Below are positions 26,291 to 33,820 of a stretch of 64,000 nucleotides of DNA, piece after piece. How positions within the stretch are numbered: position 1 is the first letter of the stretch; every line of letters begins with the position of its first letter. The position numbers were made by a program, and so were the translations under genes. Origin of the DNA: an uncultured Alphaproteobacteria bacterium (GTDB taxonomy: Bacteria; Pseudomonadota; Alphaproteobacteria; RF32; CAG-239); NCBI GenBank assembly GCA_944392275.1, contig CALXWA010000003.1, forward strand, positions 157,286-221,285, in the 5' to 3' direction. The notes under the pieces were generated by a model that did not search any database, was not told where the DNA came from, and was given only the letters and a program-made list of their open reading frames with translations.

Positions 26291-27394
26291 TTACTCTTTC
26301 AAAAAATTTATTAAACTTAAAGCGACCCCTTTAGCAGCTAAATACGGAACTCCATTTCCAATAGTCTTAAATTTGGCAGATAAAGACAAATCTTTTGGTA
26401 GTTCAAACTCAGCAGGTAAAGATTGAATAGCAAGAGTTTCAGCCACAGAAAGCCTTCTAGCTTTATATGGATGTAAATGAACTTCATTGTTTCCATATGC
26501 TGCTGTTGGAGAAAATCTATAACGATGTAATCTTTTATAACATTTTTTTGAAACATCGCCTTCACTATAGGTTTGCATTTTTTTCAACCCTGATCGAGGA
26601 GTAAAAAAATCATCTGAATTAGGATGTGACTTTACATTATTTTTTTCAAACCAATATTCCACAGTTAATTCCGGAATTATATTTTTAGGAATCTGTATCA
26701 CAGAGTTTTCTTTAAATTCTGTTATTTCAGGCCATGCAATCTTTTTTATATCTTCAAGATTATATGTCACATACTTACTCCAAGGAAAATTGTTTATATT
26801 TTTTTCTTTTTTGCTTAAAATTTCTTTTCTAATACCAATTAAAATAATTCTTTCTCTGTCTTGAGGAGCACCATATTCTAAGGCATTAATCAATTTATAA
26901 GTTAATTCATACCCAGAATTTTTTAACTGTTCTACAAGAGAATCAAAAAATTGCCTATGGCGGGCAGTTTTCCATAATCCTTTAACATTTTCAAATACAA
27001 AAAAATCCGGAGTTTCTTTACAAATTAAATTTACATAAGACAATGATAATCGACCATGTATTCCTGTTGCTCCCTTATTTTTTCCTGCGACAGAAAAATC
27101 CGGACAAGGTGGTCCGCCTATAAAACCGACGTAATCATAATCTATTTTAGCCGACTTTATAGAATTTTCTAAAAATTTGATATCATCTTTACAATTTAAA
27201 TAATCATCTATACTGTTTATATGTAATCCAAATTTTAATTCCGATTTATGTAATTTCTTTCTTGCATACTGATAAACATAACTAAAATCGGTACTTATTT
27301 CATTTGCGAATACAATATCAAAGCCAGCGTCTTCAAATCCCAAATCAAGAAAGCCCGCTCCTGAAAAGAAAGAAAAAACAGCAAACTTGGACAT
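26291..27394 (-). CDS. DNA (cytosine-5) methyltransferase
   Basis: 367 residues with the ordered m5C motifs: I FFSGAGFLDLGFEDAGF, IV GGPPCPDFSVAGKN with the catalytic Cys, VI FVFENVKGL, VIII QDRERIILIGIR, and X GNGVPYLAAKGVALSL. The region between VIII and IX (about residues 190-290) is the target-recognition part. It transfers a methyl group from SAM to C5 of cytosine at a specific site. With the adjacent endonuclease it should form a type II restriction-modification system. AAGGGG precedes the ATG. The recognition sequence cannot be read. Confidence 0.93.
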   Translation of the reverse strand: MSKFAVFSFFSGAGFLDLGFEDAGFDIVFANEISTDFSYVYQYARKKLHKSELKFGLHINSIDDYLNCKDDIKFLENSIKSAKIDYDYVGFIGGPPCPDFSVAGKNKGATGIHGRLSLSYVNLICKETPDFFVFENVKGLWKTARHRQFFDSLVEQLKNSGYELTYKLINALEYGAPQDRERIILIGIRKEILSKKEKNINNFPWSKYVTYNLEDIKKIAWPEITEFKENSVIQIPKNIIPELTVEYWFEKNNVKSHPNSDDFFTPRSGLKKMQTYSEGDVSKKCYKRLHRYRFSPTAAYGNNEVHLHPYKARRLSVAETLAIQSLPAEFELPKDLSLSAKFKTIGNGVPYLAAKGVALSLINFLKE

Positions 27395-27570
27395 AACAAA
27401 CCCCTTATTGATAGATAAATTATAATATAATTTTTATCATATATAAACTATATATCTTAATAATTTACAACAATTTTATAAAAAATCACATCACAATTAG
27501 AATCGTAGCAAAATGTTACCAAGAACGTGAGTTTTAGGGGCTCGCGAATGGGAAAATATACCGCATAATA

Positions 27571-27600
27571 TAAATAGTTAATGAGTGAAACAACTATTTA
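27571..27600 (+). promoter_or_regulatory. Inverted repeat upstream of the small-gene trio (possible operator)
   Basis: A perfect 9-bp inverted repeat TAAATAGTT/AACTATTTA with a 12-nt spacer lies just before the ribosome site of the 43-residue gene, in the divergent region between that gene and the methyltransferase. A binding site or a leader hairpin are both possible. Confidence 0.4.
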
Positions 27601-27614
27601 TGAAAGGAAAAACA

Positions 27615-27746
27615 ATGTGGTATGTAAAATTAAATAATACAATTCTTCCAACGCCTTATCAATATTTTAGCGATTGTCTTAAGGAATGCAAAAGACTGCA
27701 ATGGGTTATGGTTGCGGTGTGTACTGAACCTGTATTTGTTGACTAA
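27615..27746 (+). CDS. Small hypothetical protein (43 aa)
   Basis: ATG with AAAGGA 7 nt upstream. The product starts MWYVKLNNTILPTPYQYFSD and ends VAVCTEPVFVD. It is too short to classify. It is the first of three closely spaced plus-strand genes (22 bp to the next). Confidence 0.55.
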   Translation: MWYVKLNNTILPTPYQYFSDCLKECKRLQWVMVAVCTEPVFVD

Positions 27747-27768
27747 TTTGGTATCAAGGAGATTTGCT

Positions 27769-28038
27769 ATGCTAAAAGATTTTGAAAACTGGTTGTTAAA
27801 TAATAATTACAGACCTACCACCGCTTTTGATTATCAAGGAAGAATTGAAAGACTGTGCCGCAAAGAAGGTTATACTCTGTCTCATTTGATTGAAAATATT
27901 ACCTCAATTTTGCCTGAATATGAGATTAACGGTAAACAAAGTGCTTATGGTAAACGTTCTCACACCTCAGTTAGACAAGCCTTAAGACGTTTTAAAATGT
28001 TTTTGATATCGAACAACCTTATTGAAAGTGCAAACTAA
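27769..28038 (+). CDS. Small hypothetical protein (89 aa), possibly a SAM-like DNA-binding fold
   Basis: The ATG at 27769 is chosen for its AAGGAG site. The product (MLKDFENWLLNNNYRPTTAFDYQGRIERLCRKEG...) resembles the core-binding, SAM-like N-terminal domain of tyrosine recombinases, but the catalytic domain is absent. It may bind DNA; function unknown. Its stop overlaps the next start (TAATG), so translation is coupled to the DUF3768 gene. Confidence 0.6.
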   Translation: MLKDFENWLLNNNYRPTTAFDYQGRIERLCRKEGYTLSHLIENITSILPEYEINGKQSAYGKRSHTSVRQALRRFKMFLISNNLIESAN

Positions 28039-28355
28039 TGACTGATATCAAAACCTTAAACGATAATTTTAGAAAAACCTTTAGTGGCGGAAGAGTTATG
28101 TTAACTTGTGGAATTAGAGCAAAGAGTCAAAGTGAATTAGCTGAAATTCTTAATCAAGTTAGATGTTTTAATAATTTTACCACCGCCAATGATCCATATA
28201 ATGAGCATGATTTTGGAAGTTTTTACTATAAAGGAGAGCAAATTTATTGGAAAATTGATTATTATGATAAAAATTATCAGTTTTGTTCAGAAGATCCAAG
28301 TAATCCAAATATAACTAACCGAGTTATGACGATTATGCTATCTCACGAATATTAA
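28038..28355 (+). CDS. DUF3768 family protein
   Basis: 105 residues matching the DUF3768 pattern through most of the chain: LNDNFRKTFSGGRVMLTCGI, then NDPYNEHDFGSF, IYWKIDYYD and NRVMTIMLSHEY. The family is common on alphaproteobacterial plasmids and islands, and its biochemical role is unknown to me. It is coupled to the preceding gene and followed by a terminator-like hairpin. Confidence 0.8.
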   Translation: MTDIKTLNDNFRKTFSGGRVMLTCGIRAKSQSELAEILNQVRCFNNFTTANDPYNEHDFGSFYYKGEQIYWKIDYYDKNYQFCSEDPSNPNITNRVMTIMLSHEY

Positions 28356-28395
28356 AATTAGTCCGATTTGAGTAATATCAAGTCGGATTTTTTAT
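28354..28395 (+). terminator. Terminator after the DUF3768 gene, built around boundary motif B
   Basis: AGTCCGATTT pairs with AAGTCGGATT (including G-T pairs) across a 10-nt loop, followed by a T-run. The left arm is motif B (AAAATTAGTCCGAT). Confidence 0.6.
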
Positions 28396-28475
28396 TTTTG
28401 ATATTTTAACTTCGTAACCTCAATGGCAATAAGTTATTTTAATCATCTCATTTTTTAGCCCATGGATACAATCGT

Positions 28476-28531
28476 TTTATTTGGTATAGGTTTTATTACT
28501 TTCATCAAATTCGGTTGACCACGGGTTGTTT
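28476..28531 (-). pseudogene. Remnant of a second rep gene
   Basis: A 56-bp stretch aligns without gaps to 29336-29391 in the intact Rep-like gene, including a 17-bp exact match (TTTATTTGGTATAGGTT) and GGGTTGTTT at the other end; about three quarters of positions agree. In the matching frame it reads TTRGQPNLMKVIKPIPNK against TTHELQNDIKAIEPIPNK. No intact gene surrounds it. The gene-free stretch 28396-28788 otherwise holds repeat C and an A-like motif. Confidence 0.55.
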
Positions 28532-28570
28532 ATGGAGATATATGATATAATTTTATAAGATATTTATGAA

Positions 28571-28614
28571 ATTTCAAATGATTAACCTAATTCCCAATCG
28601 GAATGAGGTTGTTT
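28571..28614 (+). repeat. Repeat C, second copy
   Basis: AACCTAATTCC and GGAATGAGGTT (28584-28610) form a stem, with ATTTCAAATG upstream as in the first copy. A change of C to T in the right arm restores a pair compared with the copy at 24807. Confidence 0.6.
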
Positions 28615-28788
28615 TTTATATCATACTAACTTTAAAACACGACTTTTGCAAAATTCAGCAGAAGTTAAACATAATAATACCTATTTACAATGTGTTATAA
28701 CTTTTCAAAAGAATCTGATATAAATGTATTGTCGTGTATTTGGGGATTTGTAAACGGTTAAACTTCCATTATGATATTTTTTTATAAT

Positions 28789-29784
28789 TTAGTTTCTTTG
28801 AGGATTAAGATTAAATAAGTCTTCAGAAAAAATCATATGGTCACTATCAAATTTACCATTCCAATATATTTTAATTTCTTTCATACAATAATAGGTAACA
28901 TTTAACAATCTTGGTTCAATTGGTTTTAAATTCATGCAATATGACGGTAAGTTTTCTCTCATCATTGCTTGAAAAATAGCATCTTGGAGTTCTTGTTCAC
29001 TAAATCTTCCTCGATTAAATAATATATGAAAATGCCAGTCCGAACTTATTCCATTTTCAGCAAATGCAATAAACCGAAGATGGTGATGCTCCCAATTGTT
29101 CATCAAACTCTTTTCAAATGCTTTCATAATGTTTCTTAAATGACTAATTGAGTTATATAAATCTTTAGTCTTCTTGTTTTCTGGTAGTTGTACGGTTAAA
29201 AAATGAGTCGGTTTATATTCTTTAGCAATCCATTTATTTAATCTTTTTTTTATCGTGGAAGAATTTGTTGCCTTTTTTCCTTGAGACACAGATTTTATGA
29301 TATTACCCATTTTTTGACTGTAGGAATCAGTATTTTTATTTGGTATAGGTTCGATTGCTTTTATATCATTTTGTAGTTCATGGGTTGTTTTAGGCTTGTT
29401 TATGCTCGTGTTTTGGTTAAGATTTTCATTATTAGCACATCTGGAGATATAAAAGAGTATATTAACTATTTTCTGTATATAGTTTATTTTATTTTGCTTG
29501 AGTTTTTCATTATAAATACTCTTAAATTTATTATAAAAACCATTTAATAAAGAAGAATTAACCAAATAATCCTTAAAAGAAATACCATATTCAACAAGAA
29601 AAGGACTCAATTTTACTTTATCAATAACAGAAATTAAACCATATCTTCTTATAATACCTAAGACATATACATAATCATCAATACATCTTGTTGCATGACT
29701 TATTGACAATTTTAACATCTTGTTTTCTGTCATTATCTCCTGCAACCATACTCTTTCATATTTGTATTTATTCATTTTTATCAT
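28789..29784 (-). CDS. HUH-endonuclease Rep-like protein (rolling-circle type)
   Basis: 331 residues, basic and rich in Asn and Lys. The second half has the three HUH motifs in order: I, PTHFLTVQLP; II, SSDWHFHILFN, with His-Phe-His as the metal-binding pair; III, VTYYCMKEI, with Tyr and Lys as YxxK. This fits rolling-circle replication initiators. The N-terminal ~150 residues are helical with no recognised domain. It could also act as a relaxase, but motif order (HUH before Tyr) favours Rep. A remnant of a related gene lies just downstream (28476-28531). Confidence 0.65.
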   Translation of the reverse strand: MIKMNKYKYERVWLQEIMTENKMLKLSISHATRCIDDYVYVLGIIRRYGLISVIDKVKLSPFLVEYGISFKDYLVNSSLLNGFYNKFKSIYNEKLKQNKINYIQKIVNILFYISRCANNENLNQNTSINKPKTTHELQNDIKAIEPIPNKNTDSYSQKMGNIIKSVSQGKKATNSSTIKKRLNKWIAKEYKPTHFLTVQLPENKKTKDLYNSISHLRNIMKAFEKSLMNNWEHHHLRFIAFAENGISSDWHFHILFNRGRFSEQELQDAIFQAMMRENLPSYCMNLKPIEPRLLNVTYYCMKEIKIYWNGKFDSDHMIFSEDLFNLNPQRN

Positions 29785-30079
29785 CCAATTAGTATTTATT
29801 TAAGTGATTAATTTTATTTATTTTTTTAATAATAATTAAGTTATTTTTTGATATAAAAATAACAAAGGCCGCATGAATAAAAGCTTCCTCGTATCCCGAA
29901 CTGATAAAACAGTTATACCAAGATTATGGTGGATTTTGGTAATCGGTTTATAATGATACATTTAAATAGAATTGTTTTTTTCACAAAATCTAATGATAAA
30001 ATTTCTTAAAGATAAAAATTTTTTGGTTTTACCTTTTTGTTTTCCATGACATCATACATATAAAATCACATAAAAATAA

Positions 30080-30156
30080 TGAGTTAACTTCATTCCAAAT
30101 AAGAATTAGGTTGTTGGATTATTTTATAAAAAAGTTATTGTCGTTAACGTCACGAA
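30080..30156 (+). repeat. Repeat C (degenerate) and repeat D, third locus
   Basis: GTTAACTTCATTCC...GAATTAGGTTG is a decayed copy of repeat C. ATAAAAAAGTTATTGTCGTTAACGTCAC follows, almost identical to 24834-24861. It lies about 300 bp upstream of the rep start. Nothing else was recognised in 29785-30080, a gene-free stretch. Confidence 0.55.
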
Positions 30157-30330
30157 CTTTTAACATCTGAATGTCAAAGGTTGAAATCATTAAATGACAT
30201 TGATGTCGGTTAATCAACTTTTGTAAAAATTTGCAGAAGTCTATTTGAAAAATAAAAATCAAAGAAGCTCTCTCACACGTAAAGGCCTTGACTAAAATTC
30301 GCTTAACAAAAAAAATTAATCTTATCCTGT
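30126..30330 (-). pseudogene. Degraded copy of the small recombinase-side gene (24908-25093)
   Basis: After repeat D, the sequence around GACATTGATGTCGGTTAAT matches GACGTTGATGTCCGTTAAT at the 3' end of the intact gene, giving the shared residues Asp-Ile-Asn-Val in one frame. Weaker matches continue to about 30330 with frame breaks. The open frame here encodes nothing recognisable. Confidence 0.4.
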
Positions 30331-30423
30331 ATGGTACGGCATGGTGTGGCAGTATGGTATCCATGGAGGGTGTATATGTCGGGCATCCTTTATGGCGGTG
30401 GAGCTATCCCGTTATGCTTATGC

Positions 30424-30564
30424 CAGTCCGATATTAAAATAAAGAGACAAAGACGGTTAAATCCTTGCCTCTCTACGTGTCTGTCTATGCAGTTTTTGAA
30501 CTCCAAAATTATATTGTCGTGTTATTCATCAAATCGGAGCGGTAAAAACTTAACCTGTGCGTAA
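30424..30564. repeat. Inter-block spacer: B-like motif plus repeat A, copy 1
   Basis: AGTCCGAT at 30426, GGTTAAATCCTTG near 30455, then the 56-bp repeat A at 30509-30564, which begins TTATATTGTCGTG and ends CTGTGCGTAA. Repeat A is identical, base for base, to 31458-31513. Copy 1 ends 27 bp past the stop of the first lipoprotein gene. Confidence 0.8.
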
Positions 30565-30591
30565 GTTTAACAATCTACATAAGATTAATAT

Positions 30592-31182
30592 TTAGTTAGA
30601 CGTTAAAAACTTAGGAAGTTTACCGCACTCTTTTTTTATAATTTTATCGAATTCATCATTAGAATATTCTGTATTTTCATTTGAATGGATATTTATAAAA
30701 TATTTCATAAACTGATCTGCATAGCAACTACAAAATTTAGGGTCTTCTGTACCGCTAGCCTTAGAATCATATAAGCAAGCCTCATACATTCTATTATGTT
30801 TATCTTCTAAACGATCTAAAATATCTTCTTCTGTTTCTGGGGCATTTTGATATTCAAATTTGATAACAGGAACAGTTTTAAGAGTATTCTGAGTATTAGT
30901 ATATTTATAAACGCCGTTTTGGACAGCACATTTATTGGAAGGAACTTCTACAATCATATTATCATAATAATCTATTCCAGGTTGCCAATCTATGTATACT
31001 AATTGATTAAATGACGAACAACCATCTAAAAATGTGCATTCATAAGCTAAAGCTCCACCATCATTTAAAGCCTGAAGGACCTCAAATTTTCTAGTGCTAA
31101 TACAATTTTTGTTGTCACTAAATACAGTTATAGTTGCACATCCTGTCAATAAAACAGATAAAAACAGACAAATTTTCTTCAT
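30592..31182 (-). CDS. Lipoprotein of unknown function (196 aa), cassette 1
   Basis: The signal peptide MKKICLFLSVLLTGC ends in a perfect lipobox Leu-Thr-Gly-Cys. The mature part has eight or so Cys (NKNC, YECTFLDGC, NKC, EAC, FCSC, KEC), suggesting disulfides in the periplasm. No family recognised. AGAGAGG precedes the ATG. The gene lies between repeat A (27 bp downstream) and repeat B (about 90 bp upstream), exactly as the unrelated lipoprotein gene next to it does. Confidence 0.75.
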   Translation of the reverse strand: MKKICLFLSVLLTGCATITVFSDNKNCISTRKFEVLQALNDGGALAYECTFLDGCSSFNQLVYIDWQPGIDYYDNMIVEVPSNKCAVQNGVYKYTNTQNTLKTVPVIKFEYQNAPETEEDILDRLEDKHNRMYEACLYDSKASGTEDPKFCSCYADQFMKYFINIHSNENTEYSNDEFDKIIKKECGKLPKFLTSN

Positions 31183-31269
31183 AGTAACCTCTCTTTTTAG
31201 ATATACTATAAAAATAACTTTTAATTTTCAAATATATTCTTTCATTTCAAACATATCAATTTTCCTACT

Positions 31270-31332
31270 CAAAGTCTTAAAATCGTCATAGAAATTAGTC
31301 CGATAATTGCACAGTATCTCGCACCATTTTTA
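31270..31332. repeat. Repeat B, long form, copy 1
   Basis: About 63 bp containing AAATTAGTCCGATAATTGC, AGTATCTCGCACCATTTTTA and an upstream TTAAAAT-TCATAG segment. It matches 32370-32434 with few differences. The parts AGTCCGAT and GCACCATTT also occur in order at the 3' end of tRNA-Thr (23127-23154). Confidence 0.75.
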
Positions 31333-31337
31333 AGAAC

Positions 31338-31360
31338 GCACCGTTAAAGGTGCTTTTTTT
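31338..31360 (+). terminator. Orphan rho-independent terminator pointing right
   Basis: GCACC/GGTGC stem with a 6-nt loop and seven T, 6 bp past repeat B copy 1. No plus-strand gene precedes it. Confidence 0.6.
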
Positions 31361-31457
31361 GTATGTATTCCAAGGCTTTTTAGTTTGTCAGATTTTGAGA
31401 TGGTTAAATCCTTATCTCCCATATCATTTAACTAGTATAATTGATGAACTCTCACAT

Positions 31458-31513
31458 TTATATTGTCGTGTTATTCATCAAATCGGAGCGGTAAAAACTT
31501 AACCTGTGCGTAA
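31458..31513. repeat. Repeat A, copy 2
   Basis: 56 bp identical to 30509-30564. It ends 29 bp past the stop of the second lipoprotein gene and is preceded, as in copy 1, by a GGTTAAATCCTT segment (31404-31415). Confidence 0.85.
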
Positions 31514-31542
31514 ACCTATTAAATATTTTATATTTATCAAGT

Positions 31543-32253
31543 TCAAAGCAACAATTGTTTATAATATTTAATATTTTCATCGTTTTTATCAATGCTAATC
31601 TGTTGAATTCCTTGAGTATTATCTGTAATATTGTTAGAAAGGACATACAACATATAAGGCATTACCTCATTAAGATCTCCAGAACTACCTACACTTGTAA
31701 TTACAGTATTCCACAGCTGTTCTCCAGCTTCTTTTTTATTTTTCACAATTTTTCTTGCATCCATATACAGATATCTTATATACAACAATACCGTTTGATT
31801 AATCGGAGTATATCCTGTAATTCCATATTGAGGTGTATATTCAGTATGGGAGGAAACGTTTCCTATATAATTACCATAACCTACATTCTGAAAATGAACA
31901 TTTCCTGATGTAGTTGATGATGAAATACCTGTAACACCATAATTTGGAATAAAAGATGTTTGGTTTATAGCTTGCGGCTTGGATATTCCATAATCAAAAA
32001 AGACCACACAATTTGCTTTATTATGTTTATCTACAATTTTAATATTATTATTCTCTAAAACTTTAATCAAAGACAAAATATAACGTTTATGAATAATCAT
32101 GTCCTCATCTTTATCTGTAATTGGCATTAGAATGCAATTATTATAATTGACCAATTCTTCATTAGAAAGAGCTATAGAATTTACCTTTATTTCGTAATGA
32201 GTCATAGAACACGCGGTTACAAACAGAAGCAAAATACTTATAATCTTTTTCAC
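31543..32253 (-). CDS. Lipoprotein of unknown function (236 aa), cassette 2
   Basis: The signal peptide MKKIISILLLFVTAC ends in a Val-Thr-Ala-Cys lipobox. The mature part has a fold-like N-terminal alpha/beta segment (CILMPITDKDEDMIIHKRYILSLIKVLE...CVVFFDYG), then a Gly/Tyr/Asn/Ser-rich middle (about residues 105-155) and a helical end. The layout recalls DUF4136-like lipoproteins but no firm match is claimed. It shares no clear similarity with the neighbouring lipoprotein beyond the signal peptide, yet has the same flanking repeats. Confidence 0.72.
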   Translation of the reverse strand: MKKIISILLLFVTACSMTHYEIKVNSIALSNEELVNYNNCILMPITDKDEDMIIHKRYILSLIKVLENNNIKIVDKHNKANCVVFFDYGISKPQAINQTSFIPNYGVTGISSSTTSGNVHFQNVGYGNYIGNVSSHTEYTPQYGITGYTPINQTVLLYIRYLYMDARKIVKNKKEAGEQLWNTVITSVGSSGDLNEVMPYMLYVLSNNITDNTQGIQQISIDKNDENIKYYKQLLL

Positions 32254-32369
32254 TAGAAATTCTCCTAATCTTTATGTTGGATAGAATTATAAATATATTT
32301 TATGAAAAATCAATAAACAAACGAATTAACTAGCTAGCATTAATGTCATAAAGTGCTTCAATTTTATAG

Positions 32370-32434
32370 CAAAGTTGTTTAAAATTATCATAGTTTTTAG
32401 TCCGATAATTGCATAGTATCTCGCACCATTTTTA
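32370..32434. repeat. Repeat B, long form, copy 2 (right edge of the accessory block)
   Basis: Second copy of the 63-bp repeat, about 115 bp upstream of the cassette 2 gene. It is the last accessory feature before the mutarotase gene, so it is the best candidate for a right attachment site. Confidence 0.6.
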
Positions 32435-32465
32435 TATTTCCAACCGTTTGAGGATTTATTCTTTT

Positions 32466-33275
32466 TTATCTCTGTAGGCTTATGGTGGTGGAGATGGTGT
32501 GTTTTTTGTGTGGAGCGAGTTTGACACCATATTCTCCTACGTTTGATGGCTCCACACAGATAAAGGTTTTATACTGATTTGGGCTCATCTCGGCTAAATC
32601 TTTTGCCGGGTTCCAGACAACCGTGGTTTGCGAGCCTTGCTTTTCCAGAACAATTTTTCTGGCAAAGCCTTTATCGACGATTGTGATGGGAGCAACTTGG
32701 TTTTGAAAAATTGAATCAAACTCACCCTTTATCTGCAAATCTTTATCCAAGGTGTAGAAATTGCCGTCTAATGAATTTTTATAGCGATGACCGCTCAACC
32801 CCTTAATTATAACATTTTCAACCGAACTAACATTAAAATAAGCGTGCAAAGCTTCGCTGAAAATAAATTCTTCATCCCCATGATTGGTGGTTTCAAGAGC
32901 GTATTCCAGTCTATCGGTAATTTTAATATAAACTCTGGCTGACAAATTTAGATTGTATTTGGCATCCGGGGTTAGGGAAAGTTCAAGTTCTATTTTATTT
33001 TCATCAACATAGGCTTTTTGTAAGTCCCATATTGAAAGGCGAGCAAAGCCATGACGCGGAAGATTATGACACCGTTGTTCTTCTGCAAAGCGAGGCCAAC
33101 AAACAGGGATTCCTCCGCGGATTGCCTGAATGTTGTCAAATTTATTCAAATCGCCAAGCCAGAAGATATCGTGCTCTTCCGTTAAGGGACGATAGGACAA
33201 CAAATTGCCACCCCAAAGAGAGATTTTGCATTCTGCCTGATTGTTCCGTAAATGAATAACTTTGCTTTTTTCCAT
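32466..33275 (-). CDS. D-hexose-6-phosphate mutarotase / aldose 1-epimerase family
   Basis: 269 residues from the ATG at 33275 (AAGGGG 9 nt upstream); a longer frame to 33320 is less likely. Motifs of the YeaD-like group: GGNLLSYRP, FDNIQAIRGGIPVCWPRFA, LPRHGFARLSIW with catalytic His, ALHAYFNVSSVENVIIKGL with the second His, and FICVEPSNVGEY with the Glu. It interconverts alpha and beta anomers of a sugar or sugar phosphate in the cytoplasm. It marks the return to chromosomal backbone. Confidence 0.88.
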   Translation of the reverse strand: MEKSKVIHLRNNQAECKISLWGGNLLSYRPLTEEHDIFWLGDLNKFDNIQAIRGGIPVCWPRFAEEQRCHNLPRHGFARLSIWDLQKAYVDENKIELELSLTPDAKYNLNLSARVYIKITDRLEYALETTNHGDEEFIFSEALHAYFNVSSVENVIIKGLSGHRYKNSLDGNFYTLDKDLQIKGEFDSIFQNQVAPITIVDKGFARKIVLEKQGSQTTVVWNPAKDLAEMSPNQYKTFICVEPSNVGEYGVKLAPHKKHTISTTISLQR

Positions 33276-33477
33276 TATGGGTATCCCCTTTATTTGATTG
33301 AATTTATCTAGAGGTAGCATACCCTTGCAAAAATAGCAATATTAAATAACCGGCATTGTTTGGCAGAATATTTTTATTTTGAAAATTTTGAGTTTTTAAC
33401 AATAAAAAATTAAGATCTTTGCTTTAATCTTTGGAATTATTTTGGTGAAACAAATAATTATAAAGGACAAAGATAAG

Positions 33478-33777
33478 ATGAAAAAAGTTTGTTTGATTTT
33501 GGGAGCTTTGATGCTTTTTAGTGCGTGTTCTTCCTTAGACCAATATATTAATGTTGGGGCAAATGCCTCCCCAAAAGAAAAGTTTCGAGCTTGTGCCTTA
33601 AGTGAAGCCCAAACTAAGTTAAAAAACGGAACGCTTTTTGCTCAAAACATTTCTACAACCAAAGATGAAATTGTTAACACCTGCATTAAGAAAATGGCTT
33701 TAGAATCTGCCGGTATTGATGAAGAAGCTCAAACCATAACCTCTAATATCATCAATAGTTTGCGTAACTTACAATAA
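33478..33777 (+). CDS. Small lipoprotein of unknown function (99 aa)
   Basis: Start chosen at 33478 (AAGGA upstream), giving MKKVCLILGALMLFSAC with a Phe-Ser-Ala-Cys lipobox. The mature 80 residues are helical with two more Cys; no family recognised. A terminator follows. Confidence 0.7.
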   Translation: MKKVCLILGALMLFSACSSLDQYINVGANASPKEKFRACALSEAQTKLKNGTLFAQNISTTKDEIVNTCIKKMALESAGIDEEAQTITSNIINSLRNLQ

Positions 33778-33782
33778 AAAAT

Positions 33783-33820
33783 AAAAAAAAGAGGTAACTT
33801 TTTGTTACCTCTTTTTTTTA
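33783..33820. terminator. Bidirectional terminator
   Basis: AAAAGAGGTAAC and GTTACCTCTTTT pair perfectly around five T, with A- and T-runs. It lies between the small lipoprotein gene and the convergent gene at 33821. Confidence 0.92.

Larger units (their letters stand above)
23140..32434. mobile_element. Composite integrated element(s) adjoining tRNA-Thr
   Basis: AT-richer block between tRNA-Thr and the mutarotase gene. It contains a serine recombinase at the tRNA end, a restriction-modification pair, a DUF3768 gene, an HUH Rep-like gene, lipoprotein genes, gene remnants and three families of dispersed repeats. The left edge is set by the recombinase running into the tRNA. The right edge is put at the last copy of a repeat that shares AGTCCGAT and GCACCATTT with the tRNA 3' end. 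The boundaries are inferred, not proven. Confidence 0.65.

Noticed and set aside
30119..30364. An 81-residue minus-strand open frame upstream of cassette 1
   Set aside because: It covers repeat D and the frameshifted remnant of the small recombinase-side gene; best seen as a pseudogene remnant.
30331..30564. A 77-residue plus-strand open frame (MVRHGVAVWYPW...)
   Set aside because: Half of it is repeat A and its spacer, it has no convincing ribosome site, and the second copy of the repeat does not keep the frame.
31292..31332. A tRNA fragment in repeat B because of ...GCACCA
   Set aside because: No T-stem or acceptor pairing can be drawn; only short parts agree with tRNA-Thr.
24698..32434. 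A CRISPR array made of the dispersed repeats
   Set aside because: Copies are few, differ in length and are hundreds to thousands of bases apart; no cas genes are present.
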